This document shows, piece by piece, positions 1 through 11,545 of a DNA stretch of 64,000 nucleotides; positions within the stretch are counted from its first letter, which is position 1, and each line of letters opens with the position of its first letter. The notes beneath the pieces are model-generated. The model worked only from the letters and a program-made list of their open reading frames with translations, searched no databases and was not told the origin of the DNA. This DNA is from Hortaea werneckii (taxonomy: Eukaryota > Ascomycota > Dothideomycetes > Mycosphaerellales > Teratosphaeriaceae), in the NCBI GenBank assembly GCA_037044905.1, contig JBAOKB010000105.1:496001-560000 (forward strand), given 5' to 3'. The position numbers were made by a program, and so were the translations under genes.

Positions 1-601
1 TGCTTTGTACTTTTGTCGGTCTGATGGAGCTTGGTATATTTGCTTTCTACACCCGGTCTGGAGAAGTGAAGACAAATTCGAGATGCCCTCTTCGGAAGTT
101 ACCGAGGAAGCGCCAGCTCCGCTCCACCTTTCGCAGCGGATCTTAGACGGGACCGAGAAGCTTGGTACACATGATGGCAGCGGCGACGGTGATGATGCGC
201 CATCGTCAGATGACTCCTCGCTTCATGTCGTCGCCAGCTTGGCTCGGACGCCGACTGCAACCTCTGCTCACAACATCCACTGAACCTGGAATAGCGGTGC
301 CAGCGCGCAACTGGCATCGTCTGCTTATCGCGATAGGCGTCGGGTGAACGCCGTGTCTTTGTCAACCCAGTCCGGTCTTACCGCCCATCTACTGCGTGCG
401 GTCGACTACCTTGAAGGTTATCTTGGACCTAGAGACTTCCGATTTCGCTTTACTCACCGACAGTCCTATCCTGCTGGCAAAAGAGCAAATCCCACAGAAA
501 GCGTGTGCTCGGGCGTAACTTATGCTTGTAAAGGCAGTCTCGTTTGCTCAAGACGAGTTGTGCTTTCGAGACGTGAAGATAAGAGAGCTGCCAACTGCTC
601 C
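1..601 (+). other. Upstream region of the Atos-domain gene
   Basis: No gene is seen here. The frame of the downstream protein stays open back to a GTG at 344, but that stretch has no ATG, is basic and Ser/Arg-rich, and does not look conserved. I read it as 5' leader or promoter. Confidence 0.5.
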
Positions 602-2902
602 ATGGCCATCTATAATGGATTCGAAGAGCGTCCACGGCAGTCGGGCAACGGCATGAGCGATCATAGAGGAAATGAAGAGGGTACACAAGGTCATGGCGGC
701 TTCAACGGTCAGACAAGCCCAACCGCGGTATACAACCCATATTACACTGGAAGGCCTCGGACCCCTGTAAATGGCAGCAAACAGTCTCCAATCGACCGCC
801 AAGAAATCATCAGGAAAATCAAAAGCAGGGACAGCCGGCCTGTCTCGCCAGTACTTGAGCGCCCACTGAGTGGAGGTGGTACGAAGAGCTCATCACCAAC
901 ACGACAAAGCTCTGCTCCACTGCCGGCAGAACGGCGCCCTGCGTCTTCTGAAAGTCAAAGAAACAATCAGGCTATCGGTCTACAGATAGAACGCCCACGG
1001 TCGGCTCTGCATCGTGGTGACTTTTGGGAGAAAGAGGAGACCAAGTCACGCTTTGGACGTTTTGGTGATGGTACCCAAGATGGGTCTAATCCGCCAACTC
1101 TCTCTACTTCGCCTGTCGCCCCTTGGCATCCAGACTTTCCAGCGGCGATCTTCCGGCAATCTCGGCCTCAGCGGCAAAGACAATCAAGTCCTCCGGAGGA
1201 GCCTGCCCAGCGACCCGCACGGTCACGGGCTGTCTCGAACGCATCTTTAGCTTCGAGCTTCGTTTACAAAGCGCCTACTAGCCCGCTTGTGCAGTCTTCT
1301 AGACCAGATACACCGGAGCCAGGCTCACGTCAGAAGTCAAGGAGTCCGGATAAGTCGCGGAGGCACACCTTCTCGCCTGAATCTATGTTACGGCTGCCTC
1401 CTGCACTAGACTACCCGTCTTCCGCAAGGCATAGCCATTTCCGGCAACCTCCAACTCTGCGTGCGGAGAAGACTTTCCCGTATCAAGCACATCAGCCCCG
1501 CCGGTCGTTGAATTCATTCCAAACTCTGCCTCAGACGCCGGTACCAAATACTCGGAAATCTTCCTTCTCTGAAGCTCCGTTGCAACACGCGCCAATGGTC
1601 GGATCATACGAGGAGAGTATATTGAGAGGCCGAATGTCTACCACACCATCAAAGCCTCTGAACTTTGTTGCACAGATCGGTGTTCTTGGCAAAGGGGATT
1701 GCAAACCAAGCTTGAAGTGTCCTCCGCACGTCAGCATACCCTTCCCAGCTGTTTTCTACAGCTACGGCTCCCACAGCAAGACTCTCGACCAACCTAGTCC
1801 ATATGTGGGCCTAGTCGACATAGAGAACAATCTTCCCAATGCCGAACCTCCACCAGACAAGCGCCGTCAACGGCTTAATGCCCTCAGTCCTGAAGGTAGT
1901 CGCAGTAGCTCACGTACACGAGAAGACGGAAATGTTCCCGAAGTACAAGCACAGCGCCGTCGTCATGCTAAGCAGAAGCGTCGCACGGGGTCACTCAGAG
2001 CGCCGCCAGGAGGCAGCTACCGCATCCCTCAACAAGGCCAAGTCCAAGTCGTTATAAAGAACCCTAACAAAACCGCTGTCAAGCTCTTTCTAATACCCTA
2101 TGACCTCTCTGACATGGAGCCGGGTCAGAAAACCTTTATCCGTCAACGTTCTTACTCTGCTGGTCCTATCATTGACATGCCTCTATCATCTCGAAGGAAT
2201 TACGGGACTGATCGACCAGAAGCAAGTTTGAACGGCAGCGAGGATCCTAACGAAAGACCAATGCTGAGATACCTAATTCACCTTCACATGTGCTGTACCG
2301 GCAAAGGGCGATTCTGGTTATACCGGAGCGTACGCGTTGTGTTTGCAAATCGGGTTCCGGACGGGAAGGAAAAGTTGAGAAACGAGATACAGCTGCCAGA
2401 ACCGAAGTATAGCGCGTATAAGCCTAATGCTGGAGGCTCAAGTGTGTCTGGTACTCCGAAGATGGAGGCTAGGCGGGAGGATAGCGGTTTGGAGCCAGTC
2501 ACGCCGGAACAGGGACTTGTCTCTGGACAGCGTCATGACCGGAGATGGATGGCGCGTTCTCTACCGGCCGGTGACTATGGCGGTGACTACGCGATGCCGA
2601 TGCAACCCTTGCCATACTTCAGCAACCCCTTATCGCCATTGGAGTCTCGGCCAGCAAGCCGGCAGACCAGCGAAGGCATGGAGCTGGACTCCGAGCATTC
2701 CCATGAAACTTTCTCGCCGTTGTCGAAACGCGCAGGCGAACCCACACCGCATTCGAGTTTTCCGAGATTGGACGACCCCTTCGACTTTGAGCGCGACCGG
2801 AGCCGTGAACGGAGACCAGAGCCGAGAGGCGAGAGCCTGCTCTCAAGTCGGCTGAAGGAATTCGCTCTACAGGGTCAGCAGAGTGCTCCAGATGATGCAT
2901 GA
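602..2902 (+). CDS. Atos-like (DUF4210) domain protein
   Basis: A single-exon gene of 766 aa from the first in-frame ATG at 602. The N-terminal 330 residues and the tail are Ser/Pro/Arg-rich and look disordered. Around residues 334-390 is the DUF4210/Atos-like block (EESILRGRMS, then a VAQIGVLGKGDC segment and a PFPAVFYSYG segment). Around 468-600 is the companion C-terminal domain often labelled 'chromosome segregation during meiosis' (QVQVVIKNPNKTAVKLFLIPYD, then YLIHLHMCCTGKGRFWLYRS). These two domains occur together in Atos/FAM214 proteins of animals and fungi. The animal members are linked to transcriptional control, and the fungal role is poorly defined. The domain order is clear. The cellular function is inference, and a nuclear role is only a guess. 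The reading frame is intact. Confidence 0.85.
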   Translation: MAIYNGFEERPRQSGNGMSDHRGNEEGTQGHGGFNGQTSPTAVYNPYYTGRPRTPVNGSKQSPIDRQEIIRKIKSRDSRPVSPVLERPLSGGGTKSSSPTRQSSAPLPAERRPASSESQRNNQAIGLQIERPRSALHRGDFWEKEETKSRFGRFGDGTQDGSNPPTLSTSPVAPWHPDFPAAIFRQSRPQRQRQSSPPEEPAQRPARSRAVSNASLASSFVYKAPTSPLVQSSRPDTPEPGSRQKSRSPDKSRRHTFSPESMLRLPPALDYPSSARHSHFRQPPTLRAEKTFPYQAHQPRRSLNSFQTLPQTPVPNTRKSSFSEAPLQHAPMVGSYEESILRGRMSTTPSKPLNFVAQIGVLGKGDCKPSLKCPPHVSIPFPAVFYSYGSHSKTLDQPSPYVGLVDIENNLPNAEPPPDKRRQRLNALSPEGSRSSSRTREDGNVPEVQAQRRRHAKQKRRTGSLRAPPGGSYRIPQQGQVQVVIKNPNKTAVKLFLIPYDLSDMEPGQKTFIRQRSYSAGPIIDMPLSSRRNYGTDRPEASLNGSEDPNERPMLRYLIHLHMCCTGKGRFWLYRSVRVVFANRVPDGKEKLRNEIQLPEPKYSAYKPNAGGSSVSGTPKMEARREDSGLEPVTPEQGLVSGQRHDRRWMARSLPAGDYGGDYAMPMQPLPYFSNPLSPLESRPASRQTSEGMELDSEHSHETFSPLSKRAGEPTPHSSFPRLDDPFDFERDRSRERRPEPRGESLLSSRLKEFALQGQQSAPDDA

Positions 2903-3172
2903 AACGGCAAGGAGTCGCGCTCTGGCTGTGGAGTAAGTCTGAGTTCTGCATAGCTGGCTATGTGCCCTGAAACAATTGAAAATTCTCCGCACAACCACCT
3001 GCTCCGAGGGCAAGTTTCATGGCATTTGGCGCAACGGTAAGCTGTGGTAGGTGACTTCTCATGTTTCTTTGGTTAACATTCCTTTCCTTCCATCTTGATC
3101 AGCCACCACCGTCCTATTTTCTCTTCTGGACCTTCGCAACGTTCTGGGACAGGCGTACAGCTGCACGAAACG

Positions 3173-4932
3173 TCATCCCTTCGCATTGGCTTTTTGAAAG
3201 AAATCAGATACTCTCTCCGACTCGCCATCATACATAGCTAGGTTCTCTAGCGCTTGACGACCCTCTCTTTCAATGGTTTCACGAATGTCTGGAGACCGAG
3301 GCGTGAAGCGGCACTTGAAGGGCTGTGGCCGCATGTTTAGCCCGTCACTGGCTCGCATTAGCGTCGTTACGCAGTTACCTCTGAACACAATCACTTACGT
3401 GTATGCGAATATGTCGACTGGTATTTCGGCACCTTGTCCATCGAGGGCTTTCTGGATTCGATATGCCCACAGAAGTCTCGCTACGGTCATGAATGTGCCC
3501 TGCTCAGCTAGGCCTTGGCCAGAGCAGACACGCCTGCCCCATCCGAAGGTCATGTACCCTTTCTCATTCGGAAAAGGGTCGACAGATCGGGCTGTCTTTC
3601 ATGAAGCGCTCCGGCTCGAAAAGGTCGGGATCAGGAAACTCTCGATCGCTATGGTGGATTGCCCACACGTTCCCCTGTGTCCAGGTCCCCGCCGGTATGT
3701 GGTAGCCGTTCCATTCATCATCCTTGACTGGTGCGTGTGGCTGGCCACCAATGATTGCCACGCTCCGCCAGCGAAAGACTTCCTTGACGAAGGCCTTCAC
3801 GTAGGGCAATTCAGACTCATCTTCCCAAGACGGGCTGCGGTGTTGTCCGACGACACGATCGAGCTCCTCCCATGCTTTCGGGAGCGCCTCTGGAAATGCA
3901 CAACAAGCCAAGACGAAAGTTATGAGGGTGCTACTTGAAGTGTCGCTGCCTGCGCCGAAGAGATTTCCAGCAAGTGAAGAGATCTCTTCTTTCGCAGGTC
4001 ATACTTCAGACCTTCTGCGAAGAGTCGATTGGCGTAGCAACCAGAGTCTGGACACTTCTCCTGTGCTTCTGCAGCAAGGGCATGAAAGAACTGCTGGCCT
4101 TGTTTCCTTCCGACTCAGGCCTTGAAACATCCACGGAAATAATCTCGGTGGCAGGCGTGCCAGCAGAGGGAATGTCTCAAAGAGCATAGGGAATTTCTTG
4201 CCAGGTACATTGAGCTCTGCTGCTCTCTGCATGACGGCAATGACCTCTGTGATGATCGGATCTTGCGTGCTACTGATCCGTCTGTTGAACCCAATGATGC
4301 TGACAACACTGGCCGCGTACCTCTCAAAGTGCAAGACATAGTTTTCCGGCGACCGGAGAAGATCGTACGCAACCACGCGAGACTCGTCGTTTTGAAAAGT
4401 CCCGATACTTCCGCACTTGCTGCAGTCCGACTCCAAGATGTGTTATTTTGCGATGAACCCGCCATCGATCTCCGTAATACATGGTCACCAGATTAGTTCC
4501 AGGCGTTTTGGCATGCGGATCCGAGCTTTGGCCCATGCCGGTAAGTTCGGCGAAGACGACCATGCGAGGTCGTGAAGCATAGATTGCCGCTTTCTTCTCC
4601 AGGAGCTCGGATGCCGACCATGCATCATTGATCCAGACTGTAGGGCTGCGCCCGATCCAGAATGTGATAACGGGACTTCCTAGGCTTTTGGACAGTTCTT
4701 CGAAGTATATCCATGGCTTGCGGTCTGGGAGCAGATGGGTGTTGCCTATGATGGGAAGCGGTATAGGCCCGGGAGGCTGAGTGGGTTTTATCAGGAAATG
4801 CAAGTCAATTGGCTTGTAAGATGATTGCTTACCATTTTGCGATGCAATCTCAACATTCTTGCATAATCAAAGGATACCCACAAGACGCCTAACAGCACCA
4901 GTAAAGAACATACCAGGAGAGAGACATGTTGC
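3173..4932 (-). pseudogene. Cytochrome P450 pseudogene (four frameshifts, no usable start)
   Basis: A fungal microsomal class II P450 remains readable from end to end. It shows a hydrophobic N-terminal anchor, a Pro-rich hinge (PPGPIPLPIIGN), an I-helix with AGSDTSSST, and a haem motif FGWGRRVCSG (about 3510-3550). Two normal introns remain, 4832-4777 and 3398-3348. The frame breaks four times: an extra base at 4395-4398, an extra base at 4106-4110, a missing base near 3988-3993, and an extra base in the A4 run (plus strand) at 3572-3575, just before the haem motif. The anchor exon has no in-frame ATG after its upstream stop. With no intact frame the product would lack the haem-binding half. 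It is divergent from the MFS pseudogene and was probably once part of the same accessory or catabolic block. Uncorrected sequence error is the alternative. Confidence 0.85.
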
Positions 4933-5527
4933 CAATGTATCACTCAGTCTTTCTGTCATATTCGACATGTCGACACGTACCATGCACGGCACTCTATTAT
5001 GGAAATACGAGCTTCGAGGATGTTTTTGCAGAGAAAGCGTCTTCGCTGAAGCTTCAAATGTCCCATTACAGTTGCAGTTGCCATTGCTTTTGGCTACCGG
5101 CAAGTAGAAGCTCCGCATCTACCGAGTAATTGACCTTCACCCATGCTCAAACTAAGACCTACAGCTTCCCCACTCGGATTACTTGGCTTGCAGATACCCC
5201 AATCACGTGGGTCTACACAATGTTGCATGGACAGTAGGAGTCCACGGATGGCCGCATACACGCGAGTTCTGGAGTGTCTGAGGGGTATGTATCTCGTGAT
5301 CGTCTGTGATGTCTAGCACCGGCAATTTGTTTGGCAAAAGAGCCGATAGGCAAGAGCGCTTCTTGAAGCAATACAATGATACTTCGACTTACATGCATTT
5401 AAACAAGGCAAGGCTAAAAGGGACAGCATGGCGCGCCCTTTAGAAAATCCAATTTCATTGCAACCTGCTAGCGGCTGGGAAACATTCTTGTCAATCTATT
5501 CTATATCTGCGCAAGCTTATACTCGAT
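4933..5527. promoter_or_regulatory. Divergent intergenic region between P450 and MFS remnants
   Basis: No gene is seen in these 595 bp between two divergent broken genes. One palindromic CACGTG box lies at 5204-5209. It is a possible bHLH or Cbf1-type site, but a single hexamer is weak evidence. Confidence 0.4.
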
Positions 5528-7394
5528 ATGGCCAGCGAAAACTATGATACGATCAAAGCGAACTGGAAATGCCTCTTGGCCTGCGTCGTTGTCAGCATGT
5601 CGCCATTCCAATATGGCATTGACTTCGGCCTTATAGGAGGCATACAAGGTATCGTGATCGCCTGAAGACTCCGCATTAGGTTGCCTTCTGACCTCAATTA
5701 GCAATGGTAGGCTTCATGGAAGTCTTTGGATACAAGGTAAGTCTGTAAAAGCTGTTCTGCCTCAAGGCGTAGTACTGAAGTCTGTCAAAGGATCCAACAA
5801 CGCCAATCGGCTGGAACATATCCACTGAGCGCCAGCAGTTGATAAGTTCGCTCATGACTCTAGGCGCAGTCATTGCTTCTGGCCTGGCAGGACCTGTTGC
5901 TTGAAGCTCGGTCGCAAAAGTTGTCTCTGGATTGCATGCTTGGTGTGTGTTGTGTCGGATATTCTCATGATGGCGACCACTTCCGTTGCCGGGCTCTACG
6001 CTGGCCGACTCATCAACGGCTTGGCGAACGGTCTCTTCATGACCTTTTCGCAATTATACATCCAAGAATGTTCTCCAGCAAAGTACAGAGGACTGATGTT
6101 GTCCGGCTTCCAATTCTGGACATCTATCGGAACTCTGATCGGTACCATCGTCGATAACTTTACGGCAAAGCTTTCTGGAAAGGAGCAGTACCTTATCCCT
6201 CTCGGGCTGATATACATAGTCCCATTCTTCATGACATTCGCCCTTTTCTGGATCCCGGAATCGCCTCGCTGGCTTGCGCAGACAGGTCAGGATGAAAAAG
6301 CGAGAGCTTCATTAATGTGGCTACGACCTAACAAGCAGGCTGTCGATGGAGAGCTTGCGGGTATTCAGGATGCTATTGAGCGCGAGAACCAGACCTCGGA
6401 ACGGACACTGTTCCTAGACATGTTTCGAGACCCTGTCAATCGCCGCAGAACTCTGCTTGCCGTCGGAGCAGTCAATACACAGGCTGCATCCGGAGCTATG
6501 TTCATTATTGCCTTTGGGACGTATTTCTTCGAGATGGCGGGAGTGTGAGTAGACTGGAGCCAGCCCACGCTACATTCTTGATTTTGAGCTGCATACTAAC
6601 AGCTTGATCAGGGGTGACGCCTTCACCAACTCCGTAGCACTTGTTGCAGTGGGTGTCGTTGCTGTAATCTTCAACAGCTTCATCATCACGAGGTACGGGC
6701 GGCGAAGAGTCTTCCTCATCTCGGGCCTGCTTCTCTGCGCTGCGGCAATGCTTATAGAAGCCGTATCCTTCACTATCAACCCTGAATCCGAATCGGTGAG
6801 GAAACTTTTAGTGGGCATCAGTGTTGTCTACATCTTTGGCTATAACGGCATGATATCCTCGTATGCTTGGGTCAGCGGTGGCGAGTTGCCTTGTCAACGG
6901 CTCCGCTCTTCAACCTTTGGCCTGGCCGCATCCGTCGGCTTCCTGGGTGCCTGGCTGACGACGTAAGTGCTGCATTCTCGCTGTTATCATTCACGCTTAT
7001 TGATCGCTCCTCGCAGGTTCACGGCACCATATTTCATCAACCCAGCTTCGCTCAACTGGGGACCCAAATACGGCTACATTTGGGTGCCTTCTTGTTTGAT
7101 CGCAGCTGCCTTTGTTTGGTTCTGCTTACCCGAGGTGAAGGGTCGGACGCTCGAAGAGATTGATGAAATGTTCGAGAAGCGCCTTCCTGCCGCAAGTTCA
7201 GGACCTATGTCTGTACAGGGCGAGCGGCGTTGGAGAGCATGCATCGAAACGCCACCACGTTCGAAATGGACACTGGACCTAAAAGTAAGAGTGACGTGGT
7301 AGAGACCATTGAACGCATACAGACTAAGGCGGCGACGGGTATCGAAGACGCGAGAGGTGTTGCCGCTTTCTCGGTAGCTTTATCAAATGTATAA
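5528..7394 (+). pseudogene. MFS sugar-type transporter, two 1-bp frameshifts
   Basis: This is a 12-TM sugar/polyol porter family (PF00083) transporter of the alpha-glucoside permease kind. Landmarks are the IQECSPAKYRGLML segment, PESPRWL after TM6, a TRYGRRRVFL loop and the PEVKGRTLEEIDEMFE tail. There are five exons with introns 5649-5701, 5737-5790, 6545-6611 and 6963-7016. A missing base at about 5899-5902 places an in-frame TGA at 5902-5904, in what should read ALKLGRKS. A second missing base near 7188-7192 diverts the C-terminal tail. The exons sum to 1639 bp, and adding the two lost bases gives 547 whole codons, which supports both calls. As it stands the protein would stop in about TM2-3. 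The substrate is not deducible. Confidence 0.85.
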
Positions 7395-7991
7395 TGGGTC
7401 TCAAAGCTGTAATGTTTTGGCAGGTTCTACCTCACATCTCACGTCGAACGACAGTTGGATACTCTTTCGTTGTTCCGTTCCAAAGAGCTCACTTACGACA
7501 GAAGTCATTGCCGTTCCCATTTCAATTTCTTTCCCATTTCAATTAACTTAACTCCGAGTGAAGTGCAAACGAACTAGGTTATTATGAGCTATCCGATGCC
7601 TCTTACAGGTCTTCGTCAGGCACCATATGCATCCCCTCTTCTTCAAAACGAAGAACAACTGCCGGTGATAGCTAATGCACATGCATCGACAATGACTTGC
7701 AAAAGTATGCAGGCGAGGTGAGCTATTCGTGAGGGGTAAAGCGGGCCAGCGCAATCCTACGACAACAACTCACGCGACCCCGACTGACTCTGTGGCAATC
7801 GTTGAATGGATTGTTCCTGTGATTGTCTGCCGGCACGGTTGGCAGAAGCCGCCAAAACAAGCAATCGACGGCAATTAGTAGTATAGGACTGCCGAGGTGG
7901 ATTCGCAGCATCTGCTTAAACACAACAGTATGAATGACCGCTTTTCGGGATCGTGGCTTTATTACACATTTGCTCCTTGCTCTATTTCAGT
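7395..7991. other. Intergenic, promoter side of the FAD monooxygenase
   Basis: No gene is seen in these 597 bp. It holds the 3' flank of the MFS remnant and the presumed promoter of the monooxygenase. Confidence 0.4.
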
Positions 7992-9584
7992 ATGGCGTAC
8001 TCAAGTCCGTTGCCTAACACTTCAAGCCCACCAAATCATAACCCTAGCCCCTACTCCAATGTACCAAAGACCGGAATCAAGGTCATCGTAGTAGGAGCAG
8101 GCTTCGGTGGACTGTACGCCGCTATAGAATGCCATAGACAAGGGCACAAAGTCGAGATTTACGAGAAATTTGAGGAGTTGAAAGTTCTAGGGGATATCAT
8201 CAGTTTTGGCGCGAACGCAGGACGCATTTTTCGGCGGTGGAAGACCAGCGATGGCGGAAGGGTCTCTGACCGCTTGAACCCGCTGAGCATTAAGTTACAA
8301 GACCATGGTTTCAATATCCATAAGTGGACAGGAGAGCTCGTGATGAATCAGAAGACACCACCGGCGAATCCAGAGGCGCCTGTGTTCAATGGCCACCGGG
8401 GCGAGTTCCACAGCGTGGTGTTTAACTACGTGAGGGACGAGCTCGGTATACCGATTCATCTCGGTCAGCGCATTGAAGAATATGTAAGTATAGTGCAGGT
8501 CTGATATGTGGATGGTATCTGTTATACTTTGCTCTAGTTCGAAACAGTTACGGAAGCCGGCCTTTCTTTCAACGACGGCAGGCTTGTCACTGCAGATGTG
8601 GTGATCGGAGCTGATGGCGTCCGTTCAAAAGCTAGAGAGCTGGTCCTTGGCTATGAAGACAAGCCAAAATCATCTGGCTATGCAGTATTCCGCGCTTGGT
8701 TCCCCAGTACGGAAATGCTTGCCGACCCAGAGACCAGGCGCTTCTGCGAGAATGGAGACACTTTCAACGGCTGGATCGGTCCAGATAAACATTTCCTCTT
8801 CTCGACGATCAAAAACGGTACAGACTGCTGTTGGGTCCTGACGCACCGGGACTCGCATGACATCGAAGAATCATGGTCCTTTCCAGGCAAGCTTGAAGAC
8901 GTGTATCAAGTTTTCGAAGGTTGGGATCCATTATGCAAGCGTATTGTGTCGAAGACACCAGAAGACAAACTCGTCGACTGGAAGCTTGTGTACCGAGATC
9001 CGCTGCCCAAATGGGTGAGTAACGGTGGGCGTACCGTACTACTGGGTGACTCAGCACACCCATTCCTACCGACAAGGTAGGTTCCAATGTCTGAAGACCA
9101 GCTTTCGGACACAGATAAATGGCTGATATGAGTCCGACAGCGCACAAGGTGCAACCCAGGCATTGGAAGATGGTGTTACCATAGCGATCTGCCTGCGCTC
9201 AGCGGGTAAAGACCGTGTCCAGTCGGCGACCAGAGCTTTCCAGGAAATCAGGTACGAGCGCGTTCGCAATGTACAGAAGACTGGCGAAACGACCAGAGAC
9301 GTAAGTCCATCTACGATAAGACTGGCGGCGTCCACATTCAGCTAACTGTTGTGCAGTTGTGGCACAAGGCAGACTGGGACAAAGTAGCAGAGAATCCGGA
9401 GAGTATTGCCTTCCCTCGCGAAGACTGGATACATGGCCACGATGCCGAGACCCACGCAGAGGAAGCTGTCCTGGCTGTCCTGGCACAGCTTACTAATGGC
9501 AAGCATCCTGGCTCGGAGGCTCCAAGGGAGTTCAAAGAGACTTCGATAGGCAAGGCGACGCTCGAGCCCGTGACCAGCTATTGA
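7992..9584 (+). CDS. FAD-dependent monooxygenase (salicylate-hydroxylase-like)
   Basis: A group A flavoprotein aromatic hydroxylase of 472 aa. It has an N-terminal Rossmann dinucleotide motif VIVVGAGFGG (residues 31-40), a DG motif in IGADGVRSKA (about 188) and the FAD-ribityl GD motif LLGDSAHPF (about 333). Such enzymes use NAD(P)H and O2 to hydroxylate aromatic acids or polyketide and terpenoid intermediates. There are four exons with introns 8484-8537, 9077-9140 and 9301-9356, totalling 1419 bp (473 codons with stop), so the frame is intact. I chose the ATG at 7992, because the frame further upstream is open only to a GTG. It is the only undamaged member of the P450/MFS/monooxygenase block. 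The substrate is unknown, and a salicylate- or kynurenine-type substrate is family-level inference. Confidence 0.85.
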
Positions 9585-9640
9585 GACATTCCGCAAGTAG
9601 ATGGCGCAATCCCGCTTATTGTTCGTATACGTTCCTTCCT

Positions 9641-11545
9641 TCATGAATTGCTCGAAGACCGGTCGCTATGGTTAGGACTTGGACTGTCCAGCTGCGCAGG
9701 GGGATTGCGCTCCTCCACAGCTTCCCTTTTCAATCTTTCAGCTAGCAACTTCCGCTTCTTCCGGCCACGCTCACCATGCCGCTGCATTTCAGTGAAAGCA
9801 CTTTTGGGGATGCCATCAACGAAGTATTCCCATTCCGCCTGATAGTCAAATTTGCGCCTCCAATCAGATTGCAGGTTGCGCTCCGAGCGAGGGAGACTTG
9901 GTGCTGTAAGCTGTCCCTCTGGCATTTCGCTCCTTCTAGCTGGCGGCGAAATCTGCAGCCATTCGCACAAACGAGCTTCTTCGATATTGCTCGCACGTTG
10001 GTCCAGATCCTCAAGATATTCAGTCTCGGCGCGTGCGAAACTGGCTGGGCTTAATGCTCGCTTTCTTTTGTTGGCGGTGAGCTGTATCTCGTCATTTTCC
10101 CTGGGCTCATGCTTCATCTCGGTGTTGTCAAATTTCGGAATTTCGTCCTCCTCGTCGATATCGTCAGGACCGACTTTGTCGGTCTCGTCGTCCGCATCTG
10201 ACCTATCCCCTTCGCAACTAAAGTCCGTGAACTCGTCGCTACCATAATCATCTTCGTCAGGCGACAAATCATCTGCTGCTTCATCCTCGATTTCGGAAGA
10301 CTTGATGCCCAACTCGGCTTCCACTTCTGGATAAGTGAGCTTTACTCCAACTTTCGTCCCCGGTCTGCCATCACGGTAGTCTTTGGAATCGGTATATACT
10401 CCTAGACCTAGACGTCGTGGCATCTTGGCCCAATAAGATTGCCACGACGTGGGCTTCTGTAAAGTGTTCATCACAGCTTGTACATCTGTGGCAGTGACTT
10501 CTGGCTTCGGTGCCCACTTTGAGCGACTCGCTCCCGAAGCGCGCAGTCGCGTCGTTGCTTGAAAGATGGCTGCTTGGACAAGGCGACGGGTATGGCTTAC
10601 AACTAGACTGTGCATGTCGTCGAAAGCTGTATGGAAGATCCCTGGGTCTGTGATGGGTTCATTTTCGAAGTCATGCCAAGAGGTGCCTGAGACTGCTGGG
10701 ACATTCATGAAAAGAGTACGTGAAAGATTGAGGAAAGCGTGCGGATGGAGTAGTTCCACTGAGCTCAGAGGTCTTCTCGTGGCTGACACAGCCTCTTGGC
10801 CCTCTGCTTCGTCATTTCTTTCGATCTTTAGCTTCTCGTCTTTCTCCAGGTCTTCCTCGATTTCGGCGGCCAAAGATTCATCGATCAGCCAATTGTCGCC
10901 ATACTTACTCCGCTCACGCTCTTCATCATGGTCGTTGACCTTGGCAGCTAACAGCTGGGCCTCCTGATCCAGGCGCTCTTCAAATTCCTCACTCACTTCA
11001 CAGGCGGCCGGGATCTCCGACATAGGTAGATTGGCTGTTCCCTTGGCAGTTGCCTCCGCCTCTGTCAATCCTTCCTGTAGCAACTGAAGATAAACCTGGA
11101 CTTCAGTCTCGGATTTGGTTCTTACAGCATTCGCAATACACCGGATATCGCCGGCTTCAAAGCGGGTTAAAGCCGCGAAAAACGCTTCCTTTTCGTCCGT
11201 ACTCCAGAGGGAAGCACCTACATACGAAGGCAGTAAGAGCATGACATTGTGATCCGTCTGCTCCTGGACATCCTGTATGGCGGTGTTCAGAAGCACCCGA
11301 TAGGGCCCACCAGAGGCCTGTCTCAGACCGAAGTTGGGGTTGCGGCTTTTTCTTCGACGTGCGCCAGATGTTGCAACTGGCTCTGTCTCCTCTCCTTCTG
11401 GAGTAAATTGACGCTCTCCACTTGGATTTTGTGGTGCTCCAGGGCTCTGCTCCGCCTGTTCAAACTCTGTACTCTCACTAGAAGATTCTCCATCTTCAGC
11501 ATGACCTGTCTCGGGATGTAACTCCCGCGCTCGACGCATGCTCAT
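9641..11545 (-). CDS. SANT/Myb-like protein, probable Pol I UAF factor Rrn5-type
   Basis: A single-exon protein of 634 aa, intact, convergent with the monooxygenase (56 bp between stops). A SANT-like three-helix block lies at residues 112-157 (LWSTDEKEAFFAALTRFEAG, then KSETEVQVYLQLL). That pattern resembles the SANT domain of Rrn5, a subunit of the upstream activating factor that recruits RNA polymerase I to rDNA. The rest is charged: an acidic segment around 205-240, an Asp/Glu-rich stretch around 420-480 and a basic C-terminus (RGRKKRKLLAERLKRE), as expected of a nuclear chromatin-associated protein. Another SANT-type regulator cannot be excluded. I am fairly sure of the fold and less sure of the Rrn5 identity. 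Confidence 0.6.
   Translation of the reverse strand: MSMRRARELHPETGHAEDGESSSESTEFEQAEQSPGAPQNPSGERQFTPEGEETEPVATSGARRRKSRNPNFGLRQASGGPYRVLLNTAIQDVQEQTDHNVMLLLPSYVGASLWSTDEKEAFFAALTRFEAGDIRCIANAVRTKSETEVQVYLQLLQEGLTEAEATAKGTANLPMSEIPAACEVSEEFEERLDQEAQLLAAKVNDHDEERERSKYGDNWLIDESLAAEIEEDLEKDEKLKIERNDEAEGQEAVSATRRPLSSVELLHPHAFLNLSRTLFMNVPAVSGTSWHDFENEPITDPGIFHTAFDDMHSLVVSHTRRLVQAAIFQATTRLRASGASRSKWAPKPEVTATDVQAVMNTLQKPTSWQSYWAKMPRRLGLGVYTDSKDYRDGRPGTKVGVKLTYPEVEAELGIKSSEIEDEAADDLSPDEDDYGSDEFTDFSCEGDRSDADDETDKVGPDDIDEEDEIPKFDNTEMKHEPRENDEIQLTANKRKRALSPASFARAETEYLEDLDQRASNIEEARLCEWLQISPPARRSEMPEGQLTAPSLPRSERNLQSDWRRKFDYQAEWEYFVDGIPKSAFTEMQRHGERGRKKRKLLAERLKREAVEERNPPAQLDSPSPNHSDRSSSNS

Noticed and set aside
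344..601. N-terminal extension of the Atos-domain protein from a GTG at 344
   Set aside because: Nuclear fungal genes start at ATG almost always. The first in-frame ATG is at 602, and the extension looks like leader sequence.
3988..4110. Introns as an explanation for the frame breaks in the first P450
   Set aside because: The protein similarity continues without a gap across each break, which leaves no room for even a minimal intron.
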